From positions 2,506,012 through 2,570,011 of the forward strand of contig CM059623.1 in the NCBI GenBank assembly GCA_030435675.1: a stretch of 64,000 bases of DNA, read 5' to 3'. The notes beneath the pieces are model-generated. The model did not search any database and was not told where the DNA came from. It saw only the letters and a list, made by a program, of their open reading frames with translations. The translations under genes were made by a program, and so were the position numbers. Below are positions 23,271 to 37,442 of the stretch, one piece after another. This DNA is from Steinernema hermaphroditum. Lineage: Eukaryota; Nematoda; Chromadorea; Rhabditida; Steinernematidae. Each line of letters begins with the position of its first letter. The first letter of the stretch is position 1.

Positions 23271-23690
23271 CTAAGAAGAAGAAGTGATCTGATCAGCGGT
23301 GTCGGAACTGCCCTGAGGAGCGGAGTACCCGATGATCCAGCCGACGAACGGAATTTGACCGACAAGTGAGAGCACTGTTCGCAAGAAGCCGCCGAAGAGC
23401 GTGAAGAAGCCCCATGCTTCGATGGGTATGCCTATGAGTGGGTATCCGTAGAGGCAGACGAAGATGCCGCCGAAGAAGAAGAAGGAGCCGCGCGCCTTCA
23501 CGCGGGTGAAGAAGAACGGCACTGCGCGGTGCCAGCCGATGGTGAGCAGCACCCCGACGACGAAGAGAATGTTGCCGAGGGTCAGCAGCGCGGCGTCCAG
23601 GAACAGTACGATGCCGAGGCAGATGTAAGTGACGCCGAAGATGGCGAGCCCGATTCCGAACTGCCTCGGCGTGTTCATCTCGATGTTCAT
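23271..23690 (-). CDS. GOT1 / GOLT1 vesicle transport protein
   Basis: Single coding exon of 139 codons on the minus strand, ATG at 23690 and TAG at 23271. A CCCTTTTCAG acceptor lies 7 nt before the ATG, so the longer upstream reading frame is not translated. Four hydrophobic helices are visible (IGLAIFGVTYICLGIVLFLD, GNILFVVGVLL, GGIFVCLYGYPLIGIPIEAWGFF, LFGGFLRTV). The conserved GNILFV, YPLIG and WGFF-LF-GGF motifs match GOT1, a tetraspanning Golgi membrane protein involved in ER-Golgi traffic. Confidence 0.92.
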   Translation of the reverse strand: MNIEMNTPRQFGIGLAIFGVTYICLGIVLFLDAALLTLGNILFVVGVLLTIGWHRAVPFFFTRVKARGSFFFFGGIFVCLYGYPLIGIPIEAWGFFTLFGGFLRTVLSLVGQIPFVGWIIGYSAPQGSSDTADQITSSS

Positions 23691-26600
23691 CGTGGATCTG
23701 AAAAGGGTCGATGTCAGGAAATGTTTGAGTTGGGCACGGAACACGGTGATACGAGAAGTTTTGAGTGGCAAACGCTAAGACGATGAGGAAGAAATTTGAT
23801 CCGAATGCGTTTTTGCAAAGCCGTATGCGAAAATTCCGATTTCCGGACGCAAAAGGCTTTGCAGACGCCTAGACAGAGTTACCGTTTGATGCAGAACCGT
23901 CTGTAGAGAACAATCCAGGCTTAAAAAGTCTAAAATTAGATCCCGTAACTAGCTCTCTTCTTGTCAAATTTTCTGCAGCTTCCCTATTGAATATTTCTCT
24001 GAAACCAATCTAAATGCAGACGTGTCTGTTTCCAGCAAAGCATGGAGGCTAATATCTCCTTTTCCCGAACGATGCAAATGTTTATCTCTATTCCCAAACA
24101 CGGCGCGGTACATTATCCAAATTGACTCCCTAAATCCTCGATCCACGCACAGCATAATCCCGAAATAATCCGCGGCGCTCGTCATAAACAAAACAGGGAC
24201 GTGTGGCGACGTTTCGCAACAACAGCTCGTCGTCCACAAAATCGTAAACAAGTCAACAACGATCGATCAAAGAAAACAGGCGTTCGGGAAAGATCAGAAG
24301 AAAAGTTGCCGGCGGTGGGGAGAGCGTCTGGGGTTTTTCGGTGGTCCCGCTACGACGCCCGCGGGAAGTCTCTTTTGTGACGTGGGAAAGGATCCGTTTT
24401 GTCTGGTTTTGCAGAGGGAGACGTAGACTGGCTACTGATCATGAAATACACGCGGAAACTGGCTGTGGGACATTTCAGACAGATTTTTGCAGACTCTAGA
24501 TAAGCTTTTTTACCGACAGTGTTGTTTTCGGTGTTTTAGAGTGAAGAACTACCGTAATCTTACCCTTTGAAATTTACTTCGCAATGTCTCTGTCCACTTT
24601 AGCAGGCACTAAACGTGTTTATATAAATGTTCCATTGCCTCACCTTATTCAAACTACCGTAATCCCGTCGAAATACACGTTTTTTTCAGCATGATCTGAG
24701 TTTCAGTTTCAATTTTTGTGTCCCGCCTTACCGTAATCCGATGGTGTCTCCGTGCTAATTTTCATAAAATCTCTCATTTTGGGCCTCTATCAGCACCGTA
24801 ACACTCACTTATGTCACTTATGCCCAAAACCAACGCTGCTCACCCTAACGGCCCGGCGACTTCCGTCAACAAACTCGTCGATTCCGCTACGGGCTGTCCA
24901 CTTAAACGCGGCGCTCCATCGGAAGCGGCCAAAGTGTTGCGAAATTGTTCCGCTTCAGAAATTGCCTGCTAATCCTAATGGAAAATGCAATGGCCCCAGT
25001 GACGCGGCCATCGCTGGCTAGTGGCCGTGGGGGAAAGTCGCCGTTGACGAAAGAGATGCAGATTTAGGGCGCTTTATCCGATTTGGATGATGACCGAACG
25101 GGACCGAAGACGTATGATTCATGGTTCGGCTTTTGGGATTTGGCTTGTGCTAGAGGGATGTAGAGTTCCAAAAGCCGTGGATAGTAGGAATACAGGCAAT
25201 CAGCCTAAAGGCTCTTCCAGAACGGTTTGGGTTGTGTCTGGAGGCGCCTATGGCTGAGGTCCAACTTTTGACACGTGGGGTTTGGACAGAGGCTTGAATG
25301 TGTACTGGAATAACTCCTACTGCCTCTTACAGTAAGGCCTAGTACCTCAATAGACCTAGACTACGTCTAGAATGTTTAGAAAGGCGTCTAGAAAACGTTT
25401 GATGAGGAACATTAGGTCATTGATCACAAAGATTTAGACGCATTCTAGACGCTTCGGAGATGCTCTGAAAATGGACTATGCCTAGACATTAAACATACAT
25501 ATTGTGTAGATAGTCTCATCAGTCCCCGGTCTACTTCGAACAGTGGGATTACTAGCCATGTCTGGGCACTTTGGAGTCAACGTAATCCAACGTAAACCAA
25601 TGTTTCCATTGCAAAATCACTCCAAAAAAGCTCAAAAACGTACGATTTCGCCGATCACCAAGCGTAAACAAAATTCGGCTGATTAATCGCCGAAAAGTGC
25701 AGAAGACGACAGATGTACGAAACCGCATAAGAACCGCATATACGACCACCCGATGCGCCAGGTCGTCGTCTAGTAGACAAACTGTTTGTCGAAGACAGTC
25801 ATCATCCGATCCCCGTGAGTTGGCAAGTCCCGCCGTGGTGTCCCCGCAACCAGCTCCTCTCTTCTGCATCGATAATCGGACGCCTGCAGCGCACGACAAA
25901 CGTTTTTTCGGCGTCCGAAAATCCATAAGTGCCGACGCCACAGCCGGACATTACGAAATCGGAGCGCTTTTTGTCTCTACGCCTGGCTGTCGTCTATGCG
26001 TGCACTCCGCCAAGGTCATGGGAGAGGCGATGGGAGCAGCGGCGATCGATGCCGACTTTGGCGATCCCAATGGGGCGCGTTACTCATCTCATTATCTGCC
26101 AGCCGCTACCATAGTCCGTTGGACGGCGACGCAATTGGATGCCGTCCCTTCTCTTCCTCATGAGACAATACGACGACTGCGAAAAGGAGACCGACATGAG
26201 AGAAGTTTATGGACGTGTTTGTTTTGGAATCGCTGAGTGGGGAACGTCCGGGAGAGGAGGCTGGAGAGGAGAGGATGTGAGACCGAGGCGGAATGGGAGA
26301 GAGAGAGGACGGGGAGAAGAGTATACACCGCTTTCGATTCAATCATGTAAAGTCATAACTTTCATAGCCGTGTTATTAATTTTTTTGTTCGATTTCGAAC
26401 TTATTTCGAAGAATTTGCGCTTGTGTGACACCTCTGGACGATCATGCTGAACTTTGAGTGTGGGTCAAAAAACTGCAGTTTTGACGACGGGTCATTGATG
26501 TAAATTCGAGATGTTAGCCTGCATCCTGATTAGCCATAGCTTCTTTGTTTTCTTTGTGTTTTTCCGTGAACACGAGAGCGGTCGCTTTCAGTCACCAGAC

Positions 26601-27027
26601 GAAATAGTGTCTGAGGGCGGCGTCGAACCTGCCCCGACCGATTACAAAACAGACACATTCGCAATGCGCCACACAGACATTTGCGATAGATCGGTTCAGT
26701 GCCACTATGCTTTTCGGACTGCTAGGCCATCCATTTAGCATGAAAACACTTCACTAGATTGAGGGACTTTTCTCTCCCCCTCCAGCCGTCCATCCCTTGA
26801 GATTCCCTTCCCCTCATAATTAAGTGAAACTCTCCAAGACGAGCGGAGTACGCCAAAAACTTTATCGATGTCTTAGTTATGGAGTAGTCGTACAAGTAAA
26901 AGCAGCAGCACAGAGTGAATCAGATCGGGAATTGGGGAGGGTACACAAAACGAGAACAATACTGGACCGTATGAGAAATAAGTTAAAGAGCGCGTGGAAG
27001 GACGGATGAGGCCTGTGGCCGAGGAGT
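23691..27027. other. Long intergenic region, no firm gene
   Basis: Three kilobases between GOT1 and alpha-tubulin (both minus). The motif TACCGTAATC occurs near 24551, 24654 and 24730. GTCTAGA-type motifs are dense at 25360-25500. An open frame at 25697-26236 (179 codons, +) has Ser/Arg-rich sequence without a domain and overlaps a minus-strand frame. I would not call it a gene without transcripts. Confidence 0.45.
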
Positions 27028-30096
<3,069 letters not shown>

Positions 30097-32311
30097 TTTT
30101 GTAAAGAGAAGTAAAGTGGAGTTAGTCGAACTGACTGACGAGGAGAGGCGCACAAGCGAGCGCTAGTCGAGTCGCGGCGGACACACACTGACCGACCGCC
30201 CCGGCGACGAGGGCGGCCGCCGCGCCGCCGCCCGGCGTTCCCTCATTGGCCTAGCACAAAAATGGCGCGGCCGCCCCGTTTCGTCGTCTGGCACCCTCCG
30301 CGCCAGCCGCGCTCTCTCCGACGGCGCCGCCATTGCCTCCCCGACGGGCTTAATCCGAGTGCGCGATCTCGCGCCTCGCCGGAAGCGGCGGGAAATTCGA
30401 ATTTCGGCTCGGATTTCACGATATCAAGTTTAAGGGGGGCTGATTGTTTGATCAAGGCGTGATGGGGTTTCCTATTGGGACGGCGACGGCGGAGTGCCAG
30501 TTGCGCAAACCGGAGCCGTGGCGTCCAGCGGTCAGGTTTTTACTCGACGAATACGATTCTTCGCAAAGGGCTATTCGTTGTTTCAGAAACCTGAGCGAAG
30601 GGCGTCTTTTCCGATGATGCGTTTGTTTCGCCTGCGTCTTGTTCTATTCGCTTAGAAGGTAGGATTGTATCGTTAAGGGGCTGGAAAGCCAAAAAAGATA
30701 GTTTCTCGTCTGATTTATATGATTCCCAGGAGGTAAGGTCTTGGCCAAAACCTTAAGAGGACCAAAGAAACCTTGCGGAATAGGTTTCTGGATGTGTGGA
30801 AGTTCCATTTTTGTTTTTTTTTTAAATAAAGGTTTAAAAGGCATAAAAGTCATCGTGTCAAGAAGAGTCCAAAAGCAGGTCTCGAAAGTTTGAAGAGATG
30901 TTTTTGTCTGGCTCATTTAGAGGCAAGGTCCTGTTACAGGTTGGCATTCGAGTCAAAAAACGCCGAGTCAATCCGAGTCGAGCAATTCAAGAGTCGATCC
31001 CCCGTCGGACCAGCCCTAGTCTTGTCACATAACCTTAACAGAATGACTACGTAGAAGTACGATCCTGGATTAGTCATGACGTTTGAGCGAAGGTCTTCCT
31101 TTCCGTTGACTGCGCTTGGATTGTATGGTAGATACAGTTTTTGCTGATTGGAAGATGATGGCAGGCTCATTCATCTCGTGGTTCTTGGCGAGATTCTTAA
31201 GCATTTGCTATTGTTTCTAAGCATATGCATGACGACAATTCAGCAACAAGCTATTCAAAGGACGCCATTTAGAAGGCATGTGGTATCAAACCTCCTGTGT
31301 GAATACGGAAGTGTTTGAAGGGTGCATTTTAGGAGTCATACGGTGAAGAAATACCGAAAGGTAGAAAATGCCAGCCTAACATGGCCGCTGAACTCAAGCT
31401 CCCATAAGCTTCAAAGTGTTGCCGTGGAAATTGAAGAACGGCTATGGAAATCTTATCCTTGATTAGGTGATAGACACAATGGAAGTGCATTCTGTAAGCG
31501 TTGAACCTTACCTTAAGAATGAGATAAGGGAGTCAGTAGGGTCAATGTATTATCGAAGGATAGATGATCGGGGTTGAGATCGAAATTCGAGATTCACTTG
31601 GAGAGGTCATTTTACTACAAATGGCTGGTCCAGTGGAATATTCCGATCGAGGTCTCTACCATGAAAAGTCGATCTAATCGATTCAGGGCTGAACTCTTAT
31701 AGATTTGAGTCAGCATTTGCCTCTAGGACACCTCATAAACGATGTCTCGCTTCGTTAACATATTCTATCCATTCGTCGGCAACACAGAGCTCCTCTTCGA
31801 CGCCGCAGCCACCAGATCCCCCTCCGAGGCACCGTCTTCGCAACGGCGTTAATACTTAATCCGTCTCAGTGGATCAACGCGACGCCCTCGACCCTCAATT
31901 CCTCATTCAGCACACCATGGTCGCGTCTTCATATGTATGACCTCACTCTTCTATTCATGGCCTCCACATCCCATCGTGGGCAACCATATCAACATTACAG
32001 GCGAAAGTGGCGCTTTCACGAAAAGTGGAAAAGCGGTTGTGTGAAGAGGATCGGGTTTCGGCTCGGGGCACGGCTGTAAATCCAATTAAAGCATTTATGG
32101 AGGAGTGGGGCGGAGGAAAAGCGTCAGCAAACAAATGAAATGGGTACGACATGTAATGCATAGGGTTGTATGAGGAGGGCGCAAGCTATGGAGAGAAGCC
32201 TATCTTGTTCAGCAGGTAGCAGACCTTTAGACAGCCAAAGGTTAGAATTAGAATGATTGAAGAAAAAAGTGAATGAAGTCCTGAGTGATGTGACTTGACG
32301 TGACATTGTGT
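30097..32311. other. Intergenic region upstream of alpha-tubulin
   Basis: The first 350 bp (30150-30500) are strikingly GC-rich (GGCGACGAGGGCGGCCGCC-like) and probably form the tubulin promoter. Beyond that, sequence is moderately AT-rich, with short unconvincing open frames (for example 30644-30916 minus) and no domains. Confidence 0.5.
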
Positions 32312-32383
32312 GCCACTTTAGCTCAGTGGCAGAGCGTCTGTCTTGTAAACAGAAGGTCGCAGGTTCGATCCCTGCAAGTGGCA
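32312..32383 (+). tRNA. tRNA-Thr(TGT)
   Basis: Full cloverleaf: acceptor GCCACTT with AAGTGGC, D arm AGCTCAGTGGCAGAGC, anticodon stem-loop TCTGTCTTGTAAACAGA with anticodon TGT, T arm GCAGGTTCGATCCCTGC, discriminator A. A T-run (TTCATTTTT) follows for Pol III termination. Confidence 0.95.
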
Positions 32384-33064
32384 TTCATTTTTAAACCTAT
32401 CGTTTATTTTTTTACATATTAAATTTAACTGTTACTTCTTCTCCGAGCAAGGTCTCAGAATTACGGTCACCAGAAAAATCGGAACCAGGTCTCCAGCTTG
32501 GAAAGTCTCGCACAGCCCTGATCAGAACCTCAAAACTTCACTCCAAAAAAATGGAATAGCAGGGTGATGCGCTTTCGCAAAGCTTCGACCGCAAACGCTT
32601 TTTTCCGGAATTTCAGTGAACATTCGCTCGAAATTTAAAAATTTCAAAAGATTGCGCGATCTGAACGTGCGTCAAATCTTCGACCGTTGCAATCTCGCAA
32701 CGATCTGCGCCTGACCGTTTGTAAGTGTTCGTTGGTTGGCCTACCGTCTTGGTTTTCATGTTTCGTGCGGTTAAAATTTGGGTGACATGGTGAAGAATTG
32801 GCCTTTCCGACAGAACCTCCATTGTCTGTCTACCAGAGAAGGCATGTCCTTCTACATCGTTCGTCTGCATTCCGTTTGCATAATTTTCGTAAATCGGTCG
32901 ATTTCTGGGAAAATGCACTGGAAATATTTCCCACAAAAGTTGTCTAGTCTATCTCCTGTGTCTCTTGTCTTCATTTCATTGTGCATCTAGCGGTCGGTTT
33001 TCATTTTTGCGCGCTTTTCAAGCATTTCTCGTTCATCTCGCCATAAAATTACTTGCAGACCATA
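32384..33064. other. Region upstream of the hnRNP L gene
   Basis: No exon for a first RNA-recognition motif can be found here. The sequence ends with ATTACTTGCAG, a splice acceptor, 6 nt before the ATG of the hnRNP L frame. Confidence 0.45.
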
Positions 33065-34751
33065 ATGGAACGTCTGGAGTCGTCCAAGCCTAACCACGTC
33101 ATCGTCTTGACCATCACGAACGTGCGGGACGAACTGAACATTAACGTTATTTACGAGGTTTGCCAGCGATACTCAAACCGATACATAATCAAAGATCATT
33201 TGTAGATTTGTCAGCCGCATGGGAACGTCAAGCGGATTGCAATCATCCAGCGCGACACATGTTTTCAAGCGCTGGTCGAGTTCGACGACGCGAGAATGGC
33301 CAAGATGGCGAGGGATCAGCTTCACGGATGTGAAATATTCGAGAATAGTTGCTCGCTGAGAGCGGAGTTTTCATCGGTTAGTGGTCGGTTGTGCAATTGC
33401 GCCATGCTGAGTGAATGATTGCAGGTTGAGCGCGTTCGCGTGTTCAGTAACGACGCCCGGCACTGGGACTACACGAAGCCGCTGATTGAGGATTTTGGCC
33501 GAAGCGGTTCGCGCAAGCGTCGCTTCGATGAAGGAACCCAGGACTTCTGTACGGTGCCGCTCACGTTCTGGCCCTCATCAAGTTACTTGTTTCAGATAAC
33601 GCGCCACCACGTGAAGCGCTTCTTCCCAACTACAAGCGCACCCGTGCTAGAAGTCTCATACCGACTCCTCCACCTCTCCCTCGTCGCTATTTCTTGGAAG
33701 TGCCGTATGCGATCCCTCCAATGGATTATCGCTCAGGCCCTCCACCTCCACAATCGTATCCACCTCCAATGCGCTCGATTCCGCCACGTCGTGTGTCCGA
33801 TTACGATAGGAGCCACAAAGTTAATGGACATGAGCCATCCAGAGTGGGCGGACCAGTGCTCATGTTGTACGGAATCGATCAGGACCATTTCAATTGTGAT
33901 AAGCTTTTCAACTTGTTCTGCGTTTATGGAACCTGTATGAGGGTGAGTAGTATGCTTTTCCAAACTTCCTTCCAGAGAAGAAGAAATAATTTTTAAACCT
34001 TTAAATCAAAAGTATTTCGAAACCATATAAGATGGAGAGAACGCTAAACTAACTTTAAAGTAACTAAAAACTTTTTATTTGGAAAGCTCGGCTTCCTCGA
34101 AAACGAAGGTTATAACGCTAAGGTTATACAAGTTTGTTTTTTTTCTAAAATTATCACCGCGCTTGTATTCGTTGAACCAAAACCGTTCTTTAGATCAAGT
34201 TCCTGAAAAACAAAACAAATACATGCATGATCGAGATGGGCTCTGCCAAGGAAGCAGCTCTGGTGACGGAAAACCTCAATGGAATGGAGCTGTTCAAGTG
34301 CAAGTTGTTCTTTGAACCGTCCCGACAGAAGAGCATCTTGTCGACCGAAGAACCATGGCAGATGCCCGACCACACGTCGTCCTTCATCGACTATAGCAGC
34401 AACAAAAACCAGCGTTTTGCCGACATAAAAGCGGCTCGCAAGAACCGCATCGTCCCACCAAATCGCCAGCTCTACTGGTTCGACGCGCCCCCTGGCATCA
34501 CGGAATCGGGCATCCAGAAGATCTTCCAGATGAAGCGCTCGACGGTTCCTATGACCGTCACAAAGTTCAATATCAAGACAGCGAAGGTGGCCGTCGGCAC
34601 GTGTGACTTCGAGTCGGTCGAAGCGGCCACAGAAGCCCTCATGCTGTGTAACCACGCCAAAGTGCAGTTATCCCAAAAGAGCGACACTTTCATTCTGAAG
34701 CTGGCGTACTCCGGTTCCTTCGAAGGCTTCAAAGGGAGCCGCTCGAAATAG
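33065..34751 (+). CDS. hnRNP L-like RNA-binding protein
   Basis: Exons are 33065-33157, 33208-33375, 33425-33557, 33599-33941 and about 34193-34751. The product resembles hnRNP L from RRM2 onward: YEICQPHGNVKRIAII, DARMAKMARDQLHGCEIF, then DARHWDYTKP as in hnRNP L (SWDYTKP), a Pro-rich linker (PPPPQSYPPPMRSIPPRR), RRM3 (LMLYGIDQDHFNCDKLFNLF) and RRM4 (AAKNRI, LYWFDAPPGITESGIQKIF). hnRNP L binds CA-rich RNA and controls splicing and stability in the nucleus. RRM1 is missing: translation could start at 33065 after a TTGCAG acceptor, or RRM1 could lie on a distant upstream exon. A single AATAAA-type signal at about 34850 ends the transcript. Confidence 0.88.
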
Positions 34752-34934
34752 TCATCTTTCTGCTGCCGTTAGTCGTTATATTGTTACAGGTTTTGCAAAA
34801 CTTTGCATGTTGTGCCCATGAAGTCAGGTTTTGTATTTATGCCTCCACGTTAATAAAAACAGTCCAATAAGTTCCATGTCTCTGTTCTCGTCTACATCGA
34901 TCGTATATCGTATATTTGTGACCAAAAAGGGTCA

Positions 34935-35006
34935 TGCGTCTGAGGGGAATCGAACCCCTGTCGATTGCTTGGAAGGCAACCATGCTGACCATTACACCAC
35001 AGACGC
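34935..35006 (-). tRNA. tRNA-Gly(TCC)
   Basis: On the minus strand: acceptor GCGTCTG, D arm GTGTAATGGTCAGCAT, anticodon stem-loop TTGCCTTCCAAGCAA with anticodon TCC, T arm AGGGGTTCGATTCCCCT, 3' strand CAGACGC and discriminator A. It lies between hnRNP L and p44 on the opposite strand. Confidence 0.95.
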
Positions 35007-35155
35007 TTGTGCATTTCTTCCTCGTCGTCGAAACATCTCTCAGCACACGTCGTATCCCATCGCGATTCATGAAATTCTTCCGTTCATAGCACCGCTTTCC
35101 AAAACTTCTTCGATAAGACGTCTCCTATTGCAGACCTGCGCAGAATCCGGCCACC

Positions 35156-36929
35156 ATGAATCGTATGGACGAAGAAGAAGGAAACGGCTACACCTGGGAG
35201 TCAGCCTATGCTGAAGGTGAGTCGTTAATTCAAGCGAGGCATGTCTATTTTGGAAGTTTAGGCCTGAACATCGGCAGTGTGCTCGAAGAAGATGACCTGG
35301 GATCGGTGGAGAAGTCGATTGCCAAGGCGATTTTTGAGGCGAAGAGGAATCGCCGACTGACGGATCGGCCTTCCGATGTCCGCCTTGGAATTGTAAGTTG
35401 TCCGTCTCTTTTGCAGAAGTCTGCAGATCCATTTTCACAGACACCGATATGAGGATAGGTCTAGTCTAGACACGACAACAGGGCAGGCATTTTCATAAAT
35501 ATATCAACTTGTCTGCTTGCGATCATTTGTATTGATCACGATTGATCTAATTGATCTAATCTAAACAAGAGTGCTAATATCTACAGACACAACGAATCTG
35601 GCAGACTCTAATAGCTATCTTTTCAGATGCGCTATGTCTTCCTCGTGTTCGACTTCTCTAAAACGATGACAGAGAAGGCGATGCTGCCTACACGTCTCAA
35701 CGTGGCGCTACAAGTGCTCGACAACTACGTGTCCAAGTTCTTCGAGCAGAACCCGATCTCGCAGCTGGGAATCATACTCGTCAAGGACCGTAAAGCTGAG
35801 AAGTTCGTGTCTCTGACCGGAAACCAAAGACTTCTGAAGGAAGCACTCGCGTCGCTAACCGAAACTGGATGTGAAGGAGAATTTTCGCTGCAGAACGGAC
35901 TCAGATTGGCTTATAATAACTTGAAGTGGGTGCTTCTAAATATATAAATATATATAATTATCGCAACTTCAGAGATTTCCCCTCGCACTGCAGCAAAGAG
36001 ATCCTTGTAGTGGCGTCCAGTATATCCACCTGCGACCCCAGCGATATTTTGGAACTTTTCGATTCAATCAAACGCGAAAATATTAAATGTTTCGTCGTGC
36101 ATATGACCGGAGAGATGTACGTGTGCAAGAGGTTGTGTGCCATGACTGGAGGTGAGCTTAGCTGTCTGGATTGAAGATCACTTGACGTGCATGTTTAGGC
36201 CGACATGATGTGATTCTCGATCAGGGTCATTTTGACATGATCATGACCGATCACGTGCATCCGCCGAAGGTTAATAAGGAGCTTGACGGTAATTTGGTCC
36301 GTATGGGATTCCCGCCTCACGAGGTCATTCGGACGGCGATGTTCTGCGCATGGTAAGCTTAAGCGGAGTCTCCCAGCGTTTGCCTAGACACATATCCAGA
36401 CATTTGTGTCTATGCAAACTTCTCAACTTAATTGTGGCTCGAAAGAATGTGTAGAATGTTTCATATCCATGCTACGGAGCTACGTAGACATCGTAGACAT
36501 GTTTCGACGTGTATAGATATTTAGACCTCTTCATTTCAGCCACAAAGGCGAAATGGCCGATATCCGAGCCGGAGAGCGCGGCTACCGATGTCCACAGTGC
36601 CGAGCGCGATACTGCCAGATCCCGACGGAATGTAAAGTCTGCAAACTGGTCCTCGTCTCCGCACCTCAACTCGCCAGAGCCAGTCAGCACTTCCGTCCGT
36701 TGCGCGCTTTTGCCGAAATAGACACACCTGAAGGGTGAGTTCACCTCTTGCACTCTTGTCTAGGTTTGTGTCGTTCAGGAAATGCTTCACATGTTCACGA
36801 GACCTCGACGCCCGCAGCTTTTCGTGCAAACGGTGCTCAACGATCGTCTGCGTCGACTGCGATATCTTGCTGCACGAGTCGATGGGAATATGCCCGGGAT
36901 GTCCACTGGTCCTGCATGAAGACGATTAA
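35156..36929 (+). CDS. TFIIH subunit p44 (GTF2H2 / Ssl1), 389 aa
   Basis: Seven exons join to 390 codons: 35156-35216, 35262-35392, 35627-35925, 35973-36151, 36199-36352, 36540-36734 and 36779-36929. The von Willebrand factor A-like domain is clear ([60 protein letters not shown]). It is followed by [16 protein letters not shown], a C4 zinc element ([20 protein letters not shown]) and a C-terminal RING-like domain ([25 protein letters not shown]). p44 is part of core TFIIH and activates the XPD helicase in transcription and nucleotide excision repair. The start is Kozak-like (GGCCACCATGA) after a TTGCAG acceptor at about 35131. Confidence 0.94.
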
Positions 36930-37442
36930 AGTTGTTGGATTACGGGTGCTGATTCTAGAAGAATGTATAAATTTTGATCTCTGTTAGACATGTGCATGGA
37001 CAGGTGCTCCGAAGAAGACATGAAGGTGGTGTCTAGACTGCAGAATCTGTCTGCAAATGTCTGGCAGAACAGATATTTAGCCATATGGGTCTGAGAGACG
37101 TCTAGACTGGATGTAATGCAGACGGAGTGAAATCTGTTTGGAGTTGGCCACTAGCGCCCAGACACTTCGGATGGCTGGACAAATGCCCTCAGACATCTCA
37201 CCATTCTCTCACTTCAATCTCGGACGGTCTCGTTCTACTCGCTTCCAGACGGAGGCATTTTCGATGTCTAGGTCCAGCATTTGACGGCTACCAACTCGTT
37301 TTTCCCCATTTTTTGCTACTTTCGTCTCTCTGTAGGGTGCACCCCGAAAATCCGCGCACCAACCCAGAAATGACGCACTCATGATTATCTCGCTTCCAAC
37401 AAAAACAACCATCTCTCAAAGTAATCCCCATTCACTCGCCAC
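36930..37442. other. Intergenic region between p44 and the ET-module gene
   Basis: No gene; contains GTCTAGACTG near 37029 and other TAGAC motifs, and ends in the promoter of the next gene. No clear TATA box was noted. Confidence 0.5.

Noticed and set aside
25697..26236. Plus-strand open frame of 179 codons in the GOT1-tubulin gap
   Set aside because: Arg/Ser/Ala-rich translation without domain, shadowed by minus-strand frames; no splice or promoter context.
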